A DNA stretch of 35,677 nt from Gammaproteobacteria bacterium (GTDB taxonomy: Bacteria > Pseudomonadota > Gammaproteobacteria > Steroidobacterales > Steroidobacteraceae), in contig JASHTA010000315.1 in NCBI GenBank assembly GCA_030040795.1, positions 1-35,677 on the forward strand, given 5' to 3'. The notes beneath the pieces were generated by a model. That model was given only the letters and a program-made list of their open reading frames with translations. It was not told where the DNA came from and searched no databases. The position numbers and the translations under genes are program-made. Shown in pieces: positions 1 to 9,888 of the stretch (the first letter of the stretch is position 1; the number at the start of each line of letters is the position of its first letter).

Positions 1-1425
1 CATTCGGTCGGCGGGGCGGCCGAGCCGAATTGGGCCGTCGAGAGCGTGTCCGCGCCGGGCGAGGTGTGGAACCCCCGGGACGCGCGCGTTCAGGCGGTGA
101 TCGCGGGCTACGGCGCGCCGGCGGCATCGCGCACCGTCTCGCTCGTGGTGAATGGCCAGACCGTCGCGACGCGGCGCGTGGACGTGCCCGCATCGGGGCG
201 CGCCGTCGTCGAGTTCGATACGCTCGAGGTGCCGCACGGATTCAGCCGCTGCGCGGTGCGGATCGATTCTGCGGATGCGCTGCCGCAGGACGACGAGTAC
301 AGCTTTACGGTCGAGCGGTCGGACCCGAAGCGGGGCCTGTTCATTCACGAGGCCACCGATACGCGCTCGCCCCTTTATTTCGGTACGGCGCTGAGCTCCG
401 GGGCGCAAGCGGCGTTCAGGGTCGACACGGTCACGGCGGAGCAGGCCGCGCAAGCGGACCCCTCGCTCTATGCCTTCGTCGTGTTGTCGGATGTCGCCTC
501 GCTCCCCGCCGCCTTCACCGATCGGCTCGTCGAGTACGTGCGGCGGGGCGGAAGCGTGCTCATCGCGGTCGGGACGGCGGCGGCTCAGCAGGGGAGCATC
601 CCGGTCTTCGGCGGAGCGCTCGAGACCTCTCACCTCTACTCGCGGGAGCCGGAGCGATTCCTTTCGGTGGGGGAGGCCGACGCCACGTACCCGGCCGTTG
701 GGCAGCCGGTCGAGTGGGAGAGTGTAAAATTCTTTTACGCCGCAGGCGTGCAGGGGACGGGCTCGAGGGTCGCACTGCGGCTCTCGGACGGAACGCCGCT
801 GCTGCTCGAGAAGACGCTGGGGGAGGGGCGGGTTCTCGTTTTCGCATCGGGGCTCGACAATCTGACCAACGATCTGCCGCTGCATCCGGTCTTCGTCGCC
901 TTCATCGACCGCACCATCCGCTACCTGACCGGCACCGAGGGGCGCAGCAGCTCCCAGGTCGTGGGTGACTTCGTCGCGCTTCATGCGGCGAGGGACCGCG
1001 GAGTCGGCGTCGAGGTGGTGGATCCGCAGGGACGGCAACCGCTTTCCCTTGAGGCCGCCGCCTCGGCCCAGTGGCTGCAGCTCACGCAGGCCGGGTTCTA
1101 CCAGCTCAATTTCGCGAACGGCCGCGAGGATCTGATCGCCGCCAACCCGGACCGCCGCGAGTCCGATCTTGCCCCGATCCCGGGCAACGTATTGGCGCTG
1201 TGGAGCGGGAACACGAGGTCGGCCGCGGGGTCGGCCGCGGGTTCGGCCGCTGGGGCGGCTGCGGCAGGGCAAACTGCCGCAGGGCCGGCCGCCGCAGCGC
1301 TGCAGCAGGACACCCCGGCGGCGCACAGCCTCTGGTGGTACGCTATGTTGGTGCTCTTGTTGGCGGCGCTCGCGGAATCCGCCGTGGGCAGCCGGTACGT
1401 CGGCACTCTTCGGGAGGGGCCGTGA
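1..1425 (+). CDS. BatA/VWA-type membrane protein, C-terminal part (5' truncated by window edge)
   Basis: Frame 1 is open from base 1 (HSVGGAAEPNWAVESVSAPGEVWNPRDA...). Contains a YVRRGGSVLIAVG segment, a C-terminal TM (SLWWYAMLVLLLAALAESAVG) and a low-complexity SAAGSAAG linker. Followed by a DUF4175-like gene, as in MoxR/DUF58/BatA-type clusters. Confidence 0.65.
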   Translation, partial: HSVGGAAEPNWAVESVSAPGEVWNPRDARVQAVIAGYGAPAASRTVSLVVNGQTVATRRVDVPASGRAVVEFDTLEVPHGFSRCAVRIDSADALPQDDEYSFTVERSDPKRGLFIHEATDTRSPLYFGTALSSGAQAAFRVDTVTAEQAAQADPSLYAFVVLSDVASLPAAFTDRLVEYVRRGGSVLIAVGTAAAQQGSIPVFGGALETSHLYSREPERFLSVGEADATYPAVGQPVEWESVKFFYAAGVQGTGSRVALRLSDGTPLLLEKTLGEGRVLVFASGLDNLTNDLPLHPVFVAFIDRTIRYLTGTEGRSSSQVVGDFVALHAARDRGVGVEVVDPQGRQPLSLEAAASAQWLQLTQAGFYQLNFANGREDLIAANPDRRESDLAPIPGNVLALWSGNTRSAAGSAAGSAAGAAAAGQTAAGPAAAALQQDTPAAHSLWWYAMLVLLLAALAESAVGSRYVGTLREGP

Positions 1426-4400
1426 GCGCGAGTGCGAAGCTGCGTTCTTATGTCGAGCGGCTGCAGCGCAGGCTGCGGCTCGTTGCGGTGCTGCGCGGCG
1501 CCGCCGTTCTCGCGGCATCCGCCCTGATCGCCACCCTTCTCCTCACGGCGATCATCAACCGGCTCGCGTTCTCCCCGGCGAGCCTCTGGAGCGCTCGAGG
1601 CGTCCTGTGGCTGATTCTCGCGGCGGGCGCCGCGCTGGCGCTTGCCGTGCCGCTCTGGCGGCTGACTCTGCGGTGGTCGGCCAAGCGCGCGGAGCGCATC
1701 TTTCCGGACTTCCAGCAGCGCTTGCTCACGTTCACCGAGCGCGATCGCGCCGGTGATCCCTTCCTCGAGCTGCTTGCCGCGGACACCCTGCGGATGGCGG
1801 ATGCGGCGAGCCCCAAGCTCATCGTTCCGGATGCGGCGCTCACGGCGTTCGCCGGGGCGGCGGTCGCCTGTCTTGCCGCGCTGATCTGGCTCATTCGCTT
1901 TGGTCCCGGCTACTGGGGATACGGCGCGGCCGCGCTCTGGACGGGTCCGCCGGCGGGCCCGCTCTACGCCATTCGCGTGAGTCCGGGCGATGCCGCCGTG
2001 CGCCGCAATGGAGACCAGCTCGTCGTCGCCCGGCCGTTCGGGATTCAGGCGGATCGTGTGCGCATGTACGTGCGATACGGAGAGACCTCGCGGTGGGACC
2101 ACGTCGCCATGCAACCCCAGCCGCAGGGGTCGGGCTTCGAGTTTCTTCTCGCGGGCATTCCGGCGGATGTCGAGTACTACGTCGAGGCCGGCTCGCTCGA
2201 TTCGCCTCACTACCATCTGCGCGTCGTCGATGTGCCGGTCGTGAAGCAGGTTCGCGTCAAGTATCACTATCCCGCATGGACGAAGCTCGCCGATGCAGTG
2301 GACGAGCATGGCGGAGATCTTCGCGCCGTAACGGGCACGCAGGCCGAGCTCGAAGTGCGGACGGACCGGCCGATGCGCGACGGCGCGCTCGTGCTGGATA
2401 ACGGGCAGCAGATTCCGCTCGTGCCGCTCGCCGCCGGAACGGGCCCGGCCGCCGACACTTATCGAGCGACAGTGCCGATCGAGCACGACGGGGCCTATCA
2501 CGTCGCCGCGCGCGCCCAGGGCGAGACGCTTCGCATCTCGGAGGACTATTTCATCGAGGCGGGAGAGGTGCGTCCGCCCGAGGTTGCGATCATCCGGCCG
2601 GCCGGGGATTACCGCGCGAGCCCCATCGAGGAAGTCAACGTTGGGGCGAGGGGCTCGGATGCCTTCGGGCTGGCGGACCTGACGCTCCACTACTCCGTGA
2701 ACGGCGGGGCGGAGAAGACGGTTTCTCTTTTGAAAGAGGCGGGAGCGAAGCAGGCGAGCGGCTCGACCGTGATCAGCCTGGAGTCCCTGAAGCTCGTGCC
2801 GGGTGATGTCGTGAGCTACTACGCCACGGCGAAGGACGCGCGCGCGGAATCGCATACGGACATCGAATTCATCCAGGTCGATCCCTTCGAGCGCGATTTC
2901 TCTCAATCCCAGCAGGCAGGCGGGGGTGGGGGAGGGTTCGGGAACGGACAGGCGCAGATCGCGGAACGCGAGAAGGAGGTCATCGAGGAGACCTGGAAGC
3001 AGGCCGGCCTCAAGGGCGAGGCGTCCCAGCAAGCGGCGGAGCAGGCGAAGTTCCTCTCGGACGTGCAGGGCACGCTGCGCTCGCAGTCTCTCGCGCTCGC
3101 AGGGCGGGTAGAGCTGCGGGACCTCTCGATCGGCAACGAGGCGATCGGCAGCTTCCAGCAGGAAATGAGCGCGGCGGCGGAGGCCATGAGCCCGGCCGTG
3201 GAAAGCCTCGGTGGACAGAAGTGGAGCGAGGCGATCCCCGCGGAACAAAAGGCTCTTCAGCATCTGCTGCGCGCACAGGCGACGTTCCGTCAGATCGAGG
3301 TGGCATTCGGCAGGCTTGGCGCGGGCAGTGGCGCCGTGAATTCGGCCGGGCGCGACCTCGCAAGCCTGTTCGATCTCGAGCTCGACTTGCAGAAAAATCA
3401 GTACGAGACGCGTCCGGACGCTTCCGCGTCCGCGGGCCAGAGCTCCGGCCAGGTCGACGATGCACTCCGCAAGCTGGATGAGCTCGCGCAGCGGCAGGAC
3501 GCGCTCGCTGCGCAGCGTCAGGCCGCGGGCGATCAGACGGCCGAGCAGCGGTGGCAGCAGGAAGAGCTGAGGCGGCAAGCGGATGCGCTGCGCCGCCAGC
3601 TGGAGCAGCTCGCGCGCAACGAGCAGAACGGACAGGGCGCGCAGGGCATGCAGGGCGAACAAGGTGCCCAGGGCGAGCAGGGTGCGCAAGGCGAGCAGGA
3701 CGGACAGGGCCAGCAGAGTGGGCAGGATGCTGCGGATTCACAGGGCACGCAGGCTGGACAAAGCGGCAGCGGCGGTCGGTCCGGTGCTGCGAGCCGGCGC
3801 ATCGCCCAGGCGCTCGATGAGCTGCGCCAAGCCGAGGACGACATGCGTCGCGCGGTCGATCAGGGCGACGCCGCGGGCGCGCGTCGCGCCGCTGCGCGGC
3901 TGCGCGGCGCCATGCAGGCGCTCGGCGGTGTCCAGCAGCAAGAAGCGCAATCGCAGCTCGCAGCGCTGCAGCGGGAAGCGGACCGGCTCGCGGGGGAGGA
4001 GCGCAGTCAGGCGGCTCGCCTGCAAGAGCTGGAGCGCGGATCGCCTCCCGGGCTCAGTGCCTTTCGCGGAGGGCCATCGGATCTGCCACCCGTCCCGGGA
4101 TTGAGAGGCGGACCCGGCGATGTGCAGTCGATGATCGACGATCGCCAGAAGCTCGCGGACGAGCTCGGTCAGCTGGAGGGTCGAATGCGGGATGCCGAGC
4201 GCGGCGCTTTGCCTCGCAGCCGCACGGCGGCCTCGAAGATCCGGGATGCGCTGAGCGACCTCGATGAGTCGGAGACGCAGATGCTCCTGCAGCGAAGCGC
4301 CGATCAGATGCGGCGCGGCTACATTGCGCAGGCCGACTCGACGGAAGGGGACATCCAGGCGTCGCTGCAGCAATTGAGCCGCCAGCTCGCCGAGGCGGGC

Positions 4401-5135
4401 GATGCGCTCGCGCAGGGCCAGCCGCCGGCGCAAGACGCACTGGACGACGTGGAGCGGCTGCGTGATCGGCTTGCGGCGCTCGATCCGCAACTTCGCAACT
4501 CGGCGGAAGGACGCCCCGGGGGCCGCGAGGGTCAGCCCGGTCAGCCCGGTCAGTCCGGCCGGCTCAGTCGGTCGGGACAAGCGGGACAACCTGGGCAGGC
4601 GGGACAGGCCGGACAAGCGGGACAGGCTGGACGAGGCGGCGAGGCCGGCGTGGACGGCGGACTCGTCGGACCCGTGACGGCGGGGGGTGGCGGTCGCGGC
4701 GGATTCGTGAACGGCGGGTGGAATTCGGGGAACAACGGGCCCTATGGCGGCCGTGCGGCGGCACCCGACACCTCAACGCCGCCCCCGATATCTCCGGCGG
4801 ATGCCGAGCGGAGCTACCGGCAGGGCATGAGCGAGCTCGGCCAGCTGCGGCGCGCCGTCGGCAACGATGAGGCGCGGCGCCGCGAGGTCGATGAGCTCAT
4901 CCGCTCCATGCAGCATCTCGATCCGCGGCGCTTCCCGGGCAATCCGGCGATGGTCGAGGAGCTGTACGGGCGTGTGCTGACCGACGTCGACCAGCTCGAG
5001 CTGCAACTCCGTCATCAAACAGGTGAGGAGCAGGGGGCCGATGTGCGAAGCGATCGCCCTCAGACGGTGCCGTCGGGCTACCAGGATGCCGTCGCGGAGT
5101 ACTATCGGCGGCTCAGCAAGAATCAGACTCCTTGA
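1422..5135 (+). CDS. DUF4175-like large membrane-anchored coiled-coil protein
   Basis: The 1071..5135 ORF is better started at GTG 1422 (VSASAKLRSYVERLQRRLRLVAVLRGAAVLAASALIATLLL), which overlaps the upstream TGA as GTGA. Two N-terminal TMs, a central beta-rich region and a long Q/R/E-rich helical region. Confidence 0.7.
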   Translation: MSASAKLRSYVERLQRRLRLVAVLRGAAVLAASALIATLLLTAIINRLAFSPASLWSARGVLWLILAAGAALALAVPLWRLTLRWSAKRAERIFPDFQQRLLTFTERDRAGDPFLELLAADTLRMADAASPKLIVPDAALTAFAGAAVACLAALIWLIRFGPGYWGYGAAALWTGPPAGPLYAIRVSPGDAAVRRNGDQLVVARPFGIQADRVRMYVRYGETSRWDHVAMQPQPQGSGFEFLLAGIPADVEYYVEAGSLDSPHYHLRVVDVPVVKQVRVKYHYPAWTKLADAVDEHGGDLRAVTGTQAELEVRTDRPMRDGALVLDNGQQIPLVPLAAGTGPAADTYRATVPIEHDGAYHVAARAQGETLRISEDYFIEAGEVRPPEVAIIRPAGDYRASPIEEVNVGARGSDAFGLADLTLHYSVNGGAEKTVSLLKEAGAKQASGSTVISLESLKLVPGDVVSYYATAKDARAESHTDIEFIQVDPFERDFSQSQQAGGGGGGFGNGQAQIAEREKEVIEETWKQAGLKGEASQQAAEQAKFLSDVQGTLRSQSLALAGRVELRDLSIGNEAIGSFQQEMSAAAEAMSPAVESLGGQKWSEAIPAEQKALQHLLRAQATFRQIEVAFGRLGAGSGAVNSAGRDLASLFDLELDLQKNQYETRPDASASAGQSSGQVDDALRKLDELAQRQDALAAQRQAAGDQTAEQRWQQEELRRQADALRRQLEQLARNEQNGQGAQGMQGEQGAQGEQGAQGEQDGQGQQSGQDAADSQGTQAGQSGSGGRSGAASRRIAQALDELRQAEDDMRRAVDQGDAAGARRAAARLRGAMQALGGVQQQEAQSQLAALQREADRLAGEERSQAARLQELERGSPPGLSAFRGGPSDLPPVPGLRGGPGDVQSMIDDRQKLADELGQLEGRMRDAERGALPRSRTAASKIRDALSDLDESETQMLLQRSADQMRRGYIAQADSTEGDIQASLQQLSRQLAEAGDALAQGQPPAQDALDDVERLRDRLAALDPQLRNSAEGRPGGREGQPGQPGQSGRLSRSGQAGQPGQAGQAGQAGQAGRGGEAGVDGGLVGPVTAGGGGRGGFVNGGWNSGNNGPYGGRAAAPDTSTPPPISPADAERSYRQGMSELGQLRRAVGNDEARRREVDELIRSMQHLDPRRFPGNPAMVEELYGRVLTDVDQLELQLRHQTGEEQGADVRSDRPQTVPSGYQDAVAEYYRRLSKNQTP
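3625..3786 (+). repeat. Coding low-complexity collagen-like G-Q/A-Q repeat tract
   Basis: Translates as GQGAQGMQGEQGAQGEQGAQGEQDGQGQQSGQDAADSQGTQAGQSGSGG. Confidence 0.85.
4531..4640 (+). repeat. Second coding collagen-like tract
   Basis: Translates as GQPGQPGQSGRLSRSGQAGQPGQAGQAGQAGQAGRGG; tandem 9-bp (GGACAGGCN-type) units. Confidence 0.85.
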
Positions 5136-6034
5136 GGCGCCGCAGATCGGTGCTGGCTTGGAAGACGGCTGTCGCGGCAGCACTCGTGCTCTGCGTGTCG
5201 CTGCCGGCCTGGAGCGGCGAACCTCACACCGATCATCACGTCTTCTGGGTCGTTCACGGGCGGCACAATACGGTCTACCTGCTCGGTTCGGTGCACGTCC
5301 TGAAGCCCTCCGAGAGTGAGCTGCCGCCGGAGGTGCTGCGTGCGTACGCGCATGCACATGCCCTCGTCATGGAGGTTCCGCTCAGCGACTTGTCGTTCGA
5401 CAAGCTGGTGGGTCTGACGCTCACCCTCGGAACTCTGCCGCAGGGCAAGACGCTCGTGGCGGCGCTCGGGCCGACTCTCTATGCGAACTTGTCCGCCCAC
5501 GCGAAACCTCTCGGGCTCGATCCCGCCTACCTCAGCCACTTTCAGCCCTGGCTGGCGGCGCTGACGATCGAGCAGCTCGCGCTGGCCCAGGCGGGCTTCG
5601 ACTTCAATTCCGGTGCCGATATGCAGCTCGCGCGGCGCGCCAGCGCCGATCACAAGCCGATCATCGGCCTCGAGACCGCCCGCGATCAGCTGAGCCTGTT
5701 CGCGCATCTCACCGAGGCGCAGCAGCGGGAGTTCGTGCAGTACACCCTCGAGGACACCGATCATGCGCCGCGCGAGGTGGAGACCTTGATCCGGGCCTGG
5801 CGCAACGGCGACACTCGCGCGCTGGAGCAAGCCTTGCACGAGGGCTTCGACCAGTTCCCGGACCTTTACCAGGCGCTCACGACGGATCGCAATCGCAAGT
5901 GGCTCGCCGAGATTTTGCCTCTGCTGCGCGATGATCAGGATTACCTGATCGTCGTCGGCGCGCTGCACCTGGTGGGCGGCGACGGCTTGATTGCATTGCT
6001 CAGGCGGCACGGCTACGTGCCGATACAACACTGA
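5132..6034 (+). CDS. TraB/GumN family protein, exported
   Basis: TTG start overlaps upstream TGA (TTGA). N-terminal signal-like segment, then HVFWVVHGRHNTVYLLGSVHVLKPSESELPPEV and a late GALHLVGGDGLIALLRRHGY motif, typical of TraB/GumN. Confidence 0.85.
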   Translation: MRRRRSVLAWKTAVAAALVLCVSLPAWSGEPHTDHHVFWVVHGRHNTVYLLGSVHVLKPSESELPPEVLRAYAHAHALVMEVPLSDLSFDKLVGLTLTLGTLPQGKTLVAALGPTLYANLSAHAKPLGLDPAYLSHFQPWLAALTIEQLALAQAGFDFNSGADMQLARRASADHKPIIGLETARDQLSLFAHLTEAQQREFVQYTLEDTDHAPREVETLIRAWRNGDTRALEQALHEGFDQFPDLYQALTTDRNRKWLAEILPLLRDDQDYLIVVGALHLVGGDGLIALLRRHGYVPIQH

Positions 6035-6058
6035 TCGGAGAGGGGAGACGAGGGGCCT

Positions 6059-6718
6059 ATGAGATGGAAAATCTGCGCGGCGCTCGCCGCGACGGTCGCG
6101 ATTGCCTGGAGTGCGCATGCGGCCGACTTGCGGCAGCTGGTCCAGGAAACCCAACACATATCGGGCGACAGCGGCCAAATCACGATGGTCTGGTGGATGC
6201 CGCAGGCGTTCTGGGACCAGAATCTGACCGCGAGCGGAGTCTCGCCCGAGGAGAAGGCGCAGGTGCTGAAAGTTCTGCAGGATTACACGCTCTTTGCGCT
6301 GCTGCGCGCCAAGGTCGGAGCCTCGGGCCTGACGAACGTGAGCTCGAAAGAGGACCTGCTCAAGAACGCAAGGTTCGAGATCGACGGGCAAACCGTCGCG
6401 CCTTTCACATCGGCGAGCCTCCCTCCGGTCGCTGCCAAGCTGCTCGGAGAGCTCGAGCCGGGCCTGGCGCGGAGCATGGGACAGGTCGGTGAGAGCATGC
6501 AGATCGTGGCCTACCCGTCGATGAAGGACGGCCGGCCGTTGCTCGATCCGAAAGGCCACGGCCTGTTGCAATATACGCTGTACGGCAAGACGTACTTCTG
6601 GCGCCTGCCGCTCGCGACACTGCTGCCGCCGAAAGTCGACCGCGCGACACATGAGGAGTTTCCGGGCAACTTCGAATTCAATCCGTACACGGGAGCGAGA
6701 CTCAGCTCGGGGCGCTAG
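6059..6718 (+). CDS. Hypothetical exported protein
   Basis: Signal peptide MRWKICAALAATVAIAWSAHAA; 219 aa with no recognised domain. Confidence 0.7.
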   Translation: MRWKICAALAATVAIAWSAHAADLRQLVQETQHISGDSGQITMVWWMPQAFWDQNLTASGVSPEEKAQVLKVLQDYTLFALLRAKVGASGLTNVSSKEDLLKNARFEIDGQTVAPFTSASLPPVAAKLLGELEPGLARSMGQVGESMQIVAYPSMKDGRPLLDPKGHGLLQYTLYGKTYFWRLPLATLLPPKVDRATHEEFPGNFEFNPYTGARLSSGR

Positions 6719-6724
6719 CGCCAT

Positions 6725-7432
6725 TCAGGGCACGCTTGGCGTGCGATCACTTCGGTCGGCGTTCAAATCGTCGCCGGTGAATGGAGGCGAGAGGGCCGGT
6801 GGCGGCTTGCATACCGGGTGCGGCAGTGGCCGCGGAATGCCTGTGATGAACACCGGCAAGTGCGCCGGGTCGCGATTGGTGTAATAGCAACGATCGCTGA
6901 TCCAGGTGATGGTCTCGCCGTCGTCGAAGCGCCACGACTCCCCCCGCCGATGTCGCCGATTCTCCGGCCGTGGTAGGTCCAGTCCTTTGGGGATAGACCC
7001 GAAGGCGCGAAGTAACGCCTTCCGGTCTTCACGCGCGAGCACATCGCGTGCGGCACGCTCGGCTTCCGCCGTCCAGTCGATCGGAGGTGTCGCGGGAGTG
7101 ACGGTGATGGGTGACTCTCGAGAGTTCGGCGGCAAGAGCGGCAAAACGGAGGGGAGCGCAAGGCGCGGCGCCAGCAGGCGCAGAAGTGAGACCGCAGAGT
7201 GTGGGCGACCTGGGTTCGTGGGGCGCTCGGAACGCTCGGACGAATGCGATGGCTCATCGATGAACGCCAGGATCATCGCCCGTTGCGCGACCGATGAATT
7301 GGGCTCAGGACTGTGGTCCATGCCCACCGACAGCAATGCGAGGAAGGCGATCTGGACCAGGGCGGCCCCGCCCAGCGCGACCCAGTGGACACGTCGATCG
7401 GTCAAGCCCGGCTCGGAGTGCATCGCAATCAA
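6725..7432 (-). CDS. Hypothetical membrane-anchored Pro-rich periplasmic protein (TonB-like architecture)
   Basis: N-terminal TM (VHWVALGGAALVQIAFLALLSVG), Pro-rich middle, DWTAEAERAARDVLARE motif. Directly downstream of the permease on the same strand. An ATG (MHSEPG...) at 7423 is an alternative start. Confidence 0.65.
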   Translation of the reverse strand: MIAMHSEPGLTDRRVHWVALGGAALVQIAFLALLSVGMDHSPEPNSSVAQRAMILAFIDEPSHSSERSERPTNPGRPHSAVSLLRLLAPRLALPSVLPLLPPNSRESPITVTPATPPIDWTAEAERAARDVLAREDRKALLRAFGSIPKGLDLPRPENRRHRRGESWRFDDGETITWISDRCYYTNRDPAHLPVFITGIPRPLPHPVCKPPPALSPPFTGDDLNADRSDRTPSVP

Positions 7433-7466
7433 TTTGCGCGATCGAAGTGATCGGGCGCGGCGCGCT

Positions 7467-9863
7467 TCATTCGTAGCGGAGCGCCGCGACCGGCCTGGCG
7501 CGAGCGACGCGGAGCGCGTGCCCCAGAACGGTCGCCCAGGAGATCGCGATCACGGCGGCGCCCGCCGCCAGGAAGCTCGCGGCGCCGAGCTCGATGTGAT
7601 AGGCGAAGCCTGCCAGCCAGCGGTCCATCACGACGTAGCACACCGGCCACGCGAGCAGCTGTGCCCAGAGCACCGGCAGCGTCAGCTGCCTCAGCAGGAG
7701 GCGCAGCACATCGGCTCGTCCCGCGCCCATCGCCTTGCGGATGCCCATCTCCTTGGTGCGCCGCTCGGCGATGGACGAGGCAAGGCCGTACATCCCGGCG
7801 CACGCAAGCAGCAGCGCGATCGCGGAGCAGGCGGAGAAGACAGCGCCATCGGCCTCGAGGTCCGCATAGAGCTCACGGAGCATCTGCGCCACGGGGAAGC
7901 GGCTCACCGGTCGGGAGGGGTCGAGCTGCGCCCAGCGCGCGTCGATCGCCGCGAGCGCCTGGGCTTCCTGCGGCGCGCTCACCTTCACGCTCAGGAGATC
8001 GAACTGCTTGGGGTCGACGTAGAAGACCGTCGCGTCGATCGGAGAGCGGATGGAGCGGGTGGGGAAGTCGGGCACGACGCCGATGATCTCGGACGGTGGG
8101 CCAAATACGTTGACCAGCTCTCCGACGGCCGCTCGGGCCGATGAGAAGCCGAACTTGCGGACTGCCGTCTCGTTGATGACGATCGGCGCGCCGCGCGTCG
8201 AGCTCGTTCCGCCGGGTGCCGCGTCGCCGCCTCGATCTCTCGAGAAGAAGCGCCCCGCGACGGGCTTCAGGCCGTAGAGCTCGAAGAAGTCGAAGTCGAC
8301 GGCCTCGTCGGTGAAGAAGGTCTTCACGCCGCGGCGCACCGTCCCGAAGCTTTTCGTATAGATGTAGCCGAGCGGAGCGCTCGCCGAGCACGCCGCTGAA
8401 ACGACTCCGGGAAGCGTCCGGAACGTGTCGGCGTCCGTCCGTCCGCACGCGCCGTTCACCGCGAAGATCCTCGTGGTATCCAAGCGGCCGACCATTCTCT
8501 CGGCATAAGAGGTCTGATCGAAGACGACGACGATCGCGATGGCGAGGCCGGTGAGCACGGCAAACTGTACGGTGACGAGAGCGCTCCGCACGGCTTCGCC
8601 ACCGGCGCGGGTGGCCCCTCCGCGGAGCGCCGTGACCGGCCGAAAGGACGACAGGATGACGGCTGGATACAATCCAGCCAGCACGCCGACCACGGAGGCG
8701 AAGCCGACGGCCGCCGGAAGGATCGAGGAATCGTGGAGGTAGTCGAATGTCAGACGCGATTGCGAGAGGCGGTTGAACACGGGAAGCAGCAGCTCGGCGA
8801 TACCGAGGGCGACGAGTAAGGCGAGCCCGGTACGGAGCAGGGCCTCGCCGATGAACTGGACGATGAGCGTCCGGCGCGTGGCGCCCACCGCCTTGCGTAT
8901 GCCCACCTCGACATGACGGGCCGCGGCACGAGCGGTCGATAGATTGACGAAGTTGATCGCGGCCGCGAGCAGGATGAGCAGTCCCACCGCCGCGATGGCA
9001 TAGAGGAGGGCCGGGCTGCCGCGAGCCTTCATGGCGCCCTCGGCCGGCGGCAGCCTGTGAATGGCCGCGATCGGCACCACGGAAAAGGAGAATCGCAAGC
9101 CTCCCGCCATTTTGGGCTTGTAGAGCGCCGCGATGAAGTCGTGCAGCGACGCTCGAACCTGGTCGAGCGTGGCCGCCTGCGGCAGCCGGAAGTAGGTATA
9201 AGCGTCCACACTCTTTCCGAACGCCAGCGGCTGGGCGTCGAGCGGGGTAAACGAGGAGAACGAGGCGAGGCTCGAGGCGACGATACCGAAGTTGAGGTGA
9301 GTGTTCGGCGGCAAGTCCTCGATGACGGCTGCGACACGCAGCAGGTGCTTGTCGTCGAGCAGGAGCGTCTGGCCGACCGGATCGTCGCGGCCGAAAAGCT
9401 GCCGCGCGAGCGTGCGGGTGAGGACGATGTCATCGGGTCTGCGCAGCGCTCGAGCGAGATCTCCCGCGACGACCGGGAACCGGAAGATGTCGAAGAACTC
9501 CGGGTCCGCCCAGGACAGCCGCTCGAGCGAGCTCACGGTGCCGACGCGGATACCGTGCCGACTGCCTACGTCGATCCGCGCGATCTGCCGAATCGGCAGG
9601 CGCACCGCGAGCCAGCGCGCAACGTCCGGCGGCGTGACATCGATGGGAACCGGCGCTCCCGCCGGGTCGGCGTACGATGAGGAGATGCGGTAGATGCGCG
9701 CATAGCCGGGGAGGAAATGCTCGTACGTCAAGTCGTTGCGCACGTACAGCGCGGCAATGAGCGCGGCGGCGAGCCCCACCGCGAGCCCGCAAATGCCGAT
9801 GGCCGCATGCAGCTTGTTGCGCGCGAGATTGCGCAGCGCGGCCATGAGGTAGTTGCGAAGCAT
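7467..9863 (-). CDS. ABC transporter permease, MacB-PCD/double FtsX type (798 aa)
   Basis: MLRNYLMAALRNLARNKLHAAIGICGLAVGLAAALIAALYVRNDL; MacB-type periplasmic region; two FtsX-like modules, each followed by (RTKE)MGIRKAMGAGR / VEVGIRKAVGATR signatures. Confidence 0.9.
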   Translation of the reverse strand: MLRNYLMAALRNLARNKLHAAIGICGLAVGLAAALIAALYVRNDLTYEHFLPGYARIYRISSSYADPAGAPVPIDVTPPDVARWLAVRLPIRQIARIDVGSRHGIRVGTVSSLERLSWADPEFFDIFRFPVVAGDLARALRRPDDIVLTRTLARQLFGRDDPVGQTLLLDDKHLLRVAAVIEDLPPNTHLNFGIVASSLASFSSFTPLDAQPLAFGKSVDAYTYFRLPQAATLDQVRASLHDFIAALYKPKMAGGLRFSFSVVPIAAIHRLPPAEGAMKARGSPALLYAIAAVGLLILLAAAINFVNLSTARAAARHVEVGIRKAVGATRRTLIVQFIGEALLRTGLALLVALGIAELLLPVFNRLSQSRLTFDYLHDSSILPAAVGFASVVGVLAGLYPAVILSSFRPVTALRGGATRAGGEAVRSALVTVQFAVLTGLAIAIVVVFDQTSYAERMVGRLDTTRIFAVNGACGRTDADTFRTLPGVVSAACSASAPLGYIYTKSFGTVRRGVKTFFTDEAVDFDFFELYGLKPVAGRFFSRDRGGDAAPGGTSSTRGAPIVINETAVRKFGFSSARAAVGELVNVFGPPSEIIGVVPDFPTRSIRSPIDATVFYVDPKQFDLLSVKVSAPQEAQALAAIDARWAQLDPSRPVSRFPVAQMLRELYADLEADGAVFSACSAIALLLACAGMYGLASSIAERRTKEMGIRKAMGAGRADVLRLLLRQLTLPVLWAQLLAWPVCYVVMDRWLAGFAYHIELGAASFLAAGAAVIAISWATVLGHALRVARARPVAALRYE

Positions 9864-9888
9864 CGCGGCTCGGATTCTTGAGCGCGCG

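Noticed and set aside
1098-3689. 863-aa minus-strand ORF antisense to the DUF4175-like gene
   Set aside because: Arg/Leu-rich, no domain signature, exact antisense of a well-supported coding frame; a high-GC artefact.
3625-3786. Short regularly spaced repeats that could look like a CRISPR array
   Set aside because: In-frame codon repeats inside a coding sequence, no spacer/repeat structure and no cas genes.
6711-6722. Perfect palindrome GGCGCTAGCGCC at the convergent gene ends as a terminator
   Set aside because: No loop or U-tract; at most a 4-bp stem, and it overlaps the stop codon, so too weak to call.
5123-6724. 533-aa minus-strand ORF antisense to TraB/GumN and the orphan exported gene
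   Set aside because: Low-complexity Arg/Glu-rich composition and no initiation context; the plus-strand genes have signal peptides and recognisable motifs.
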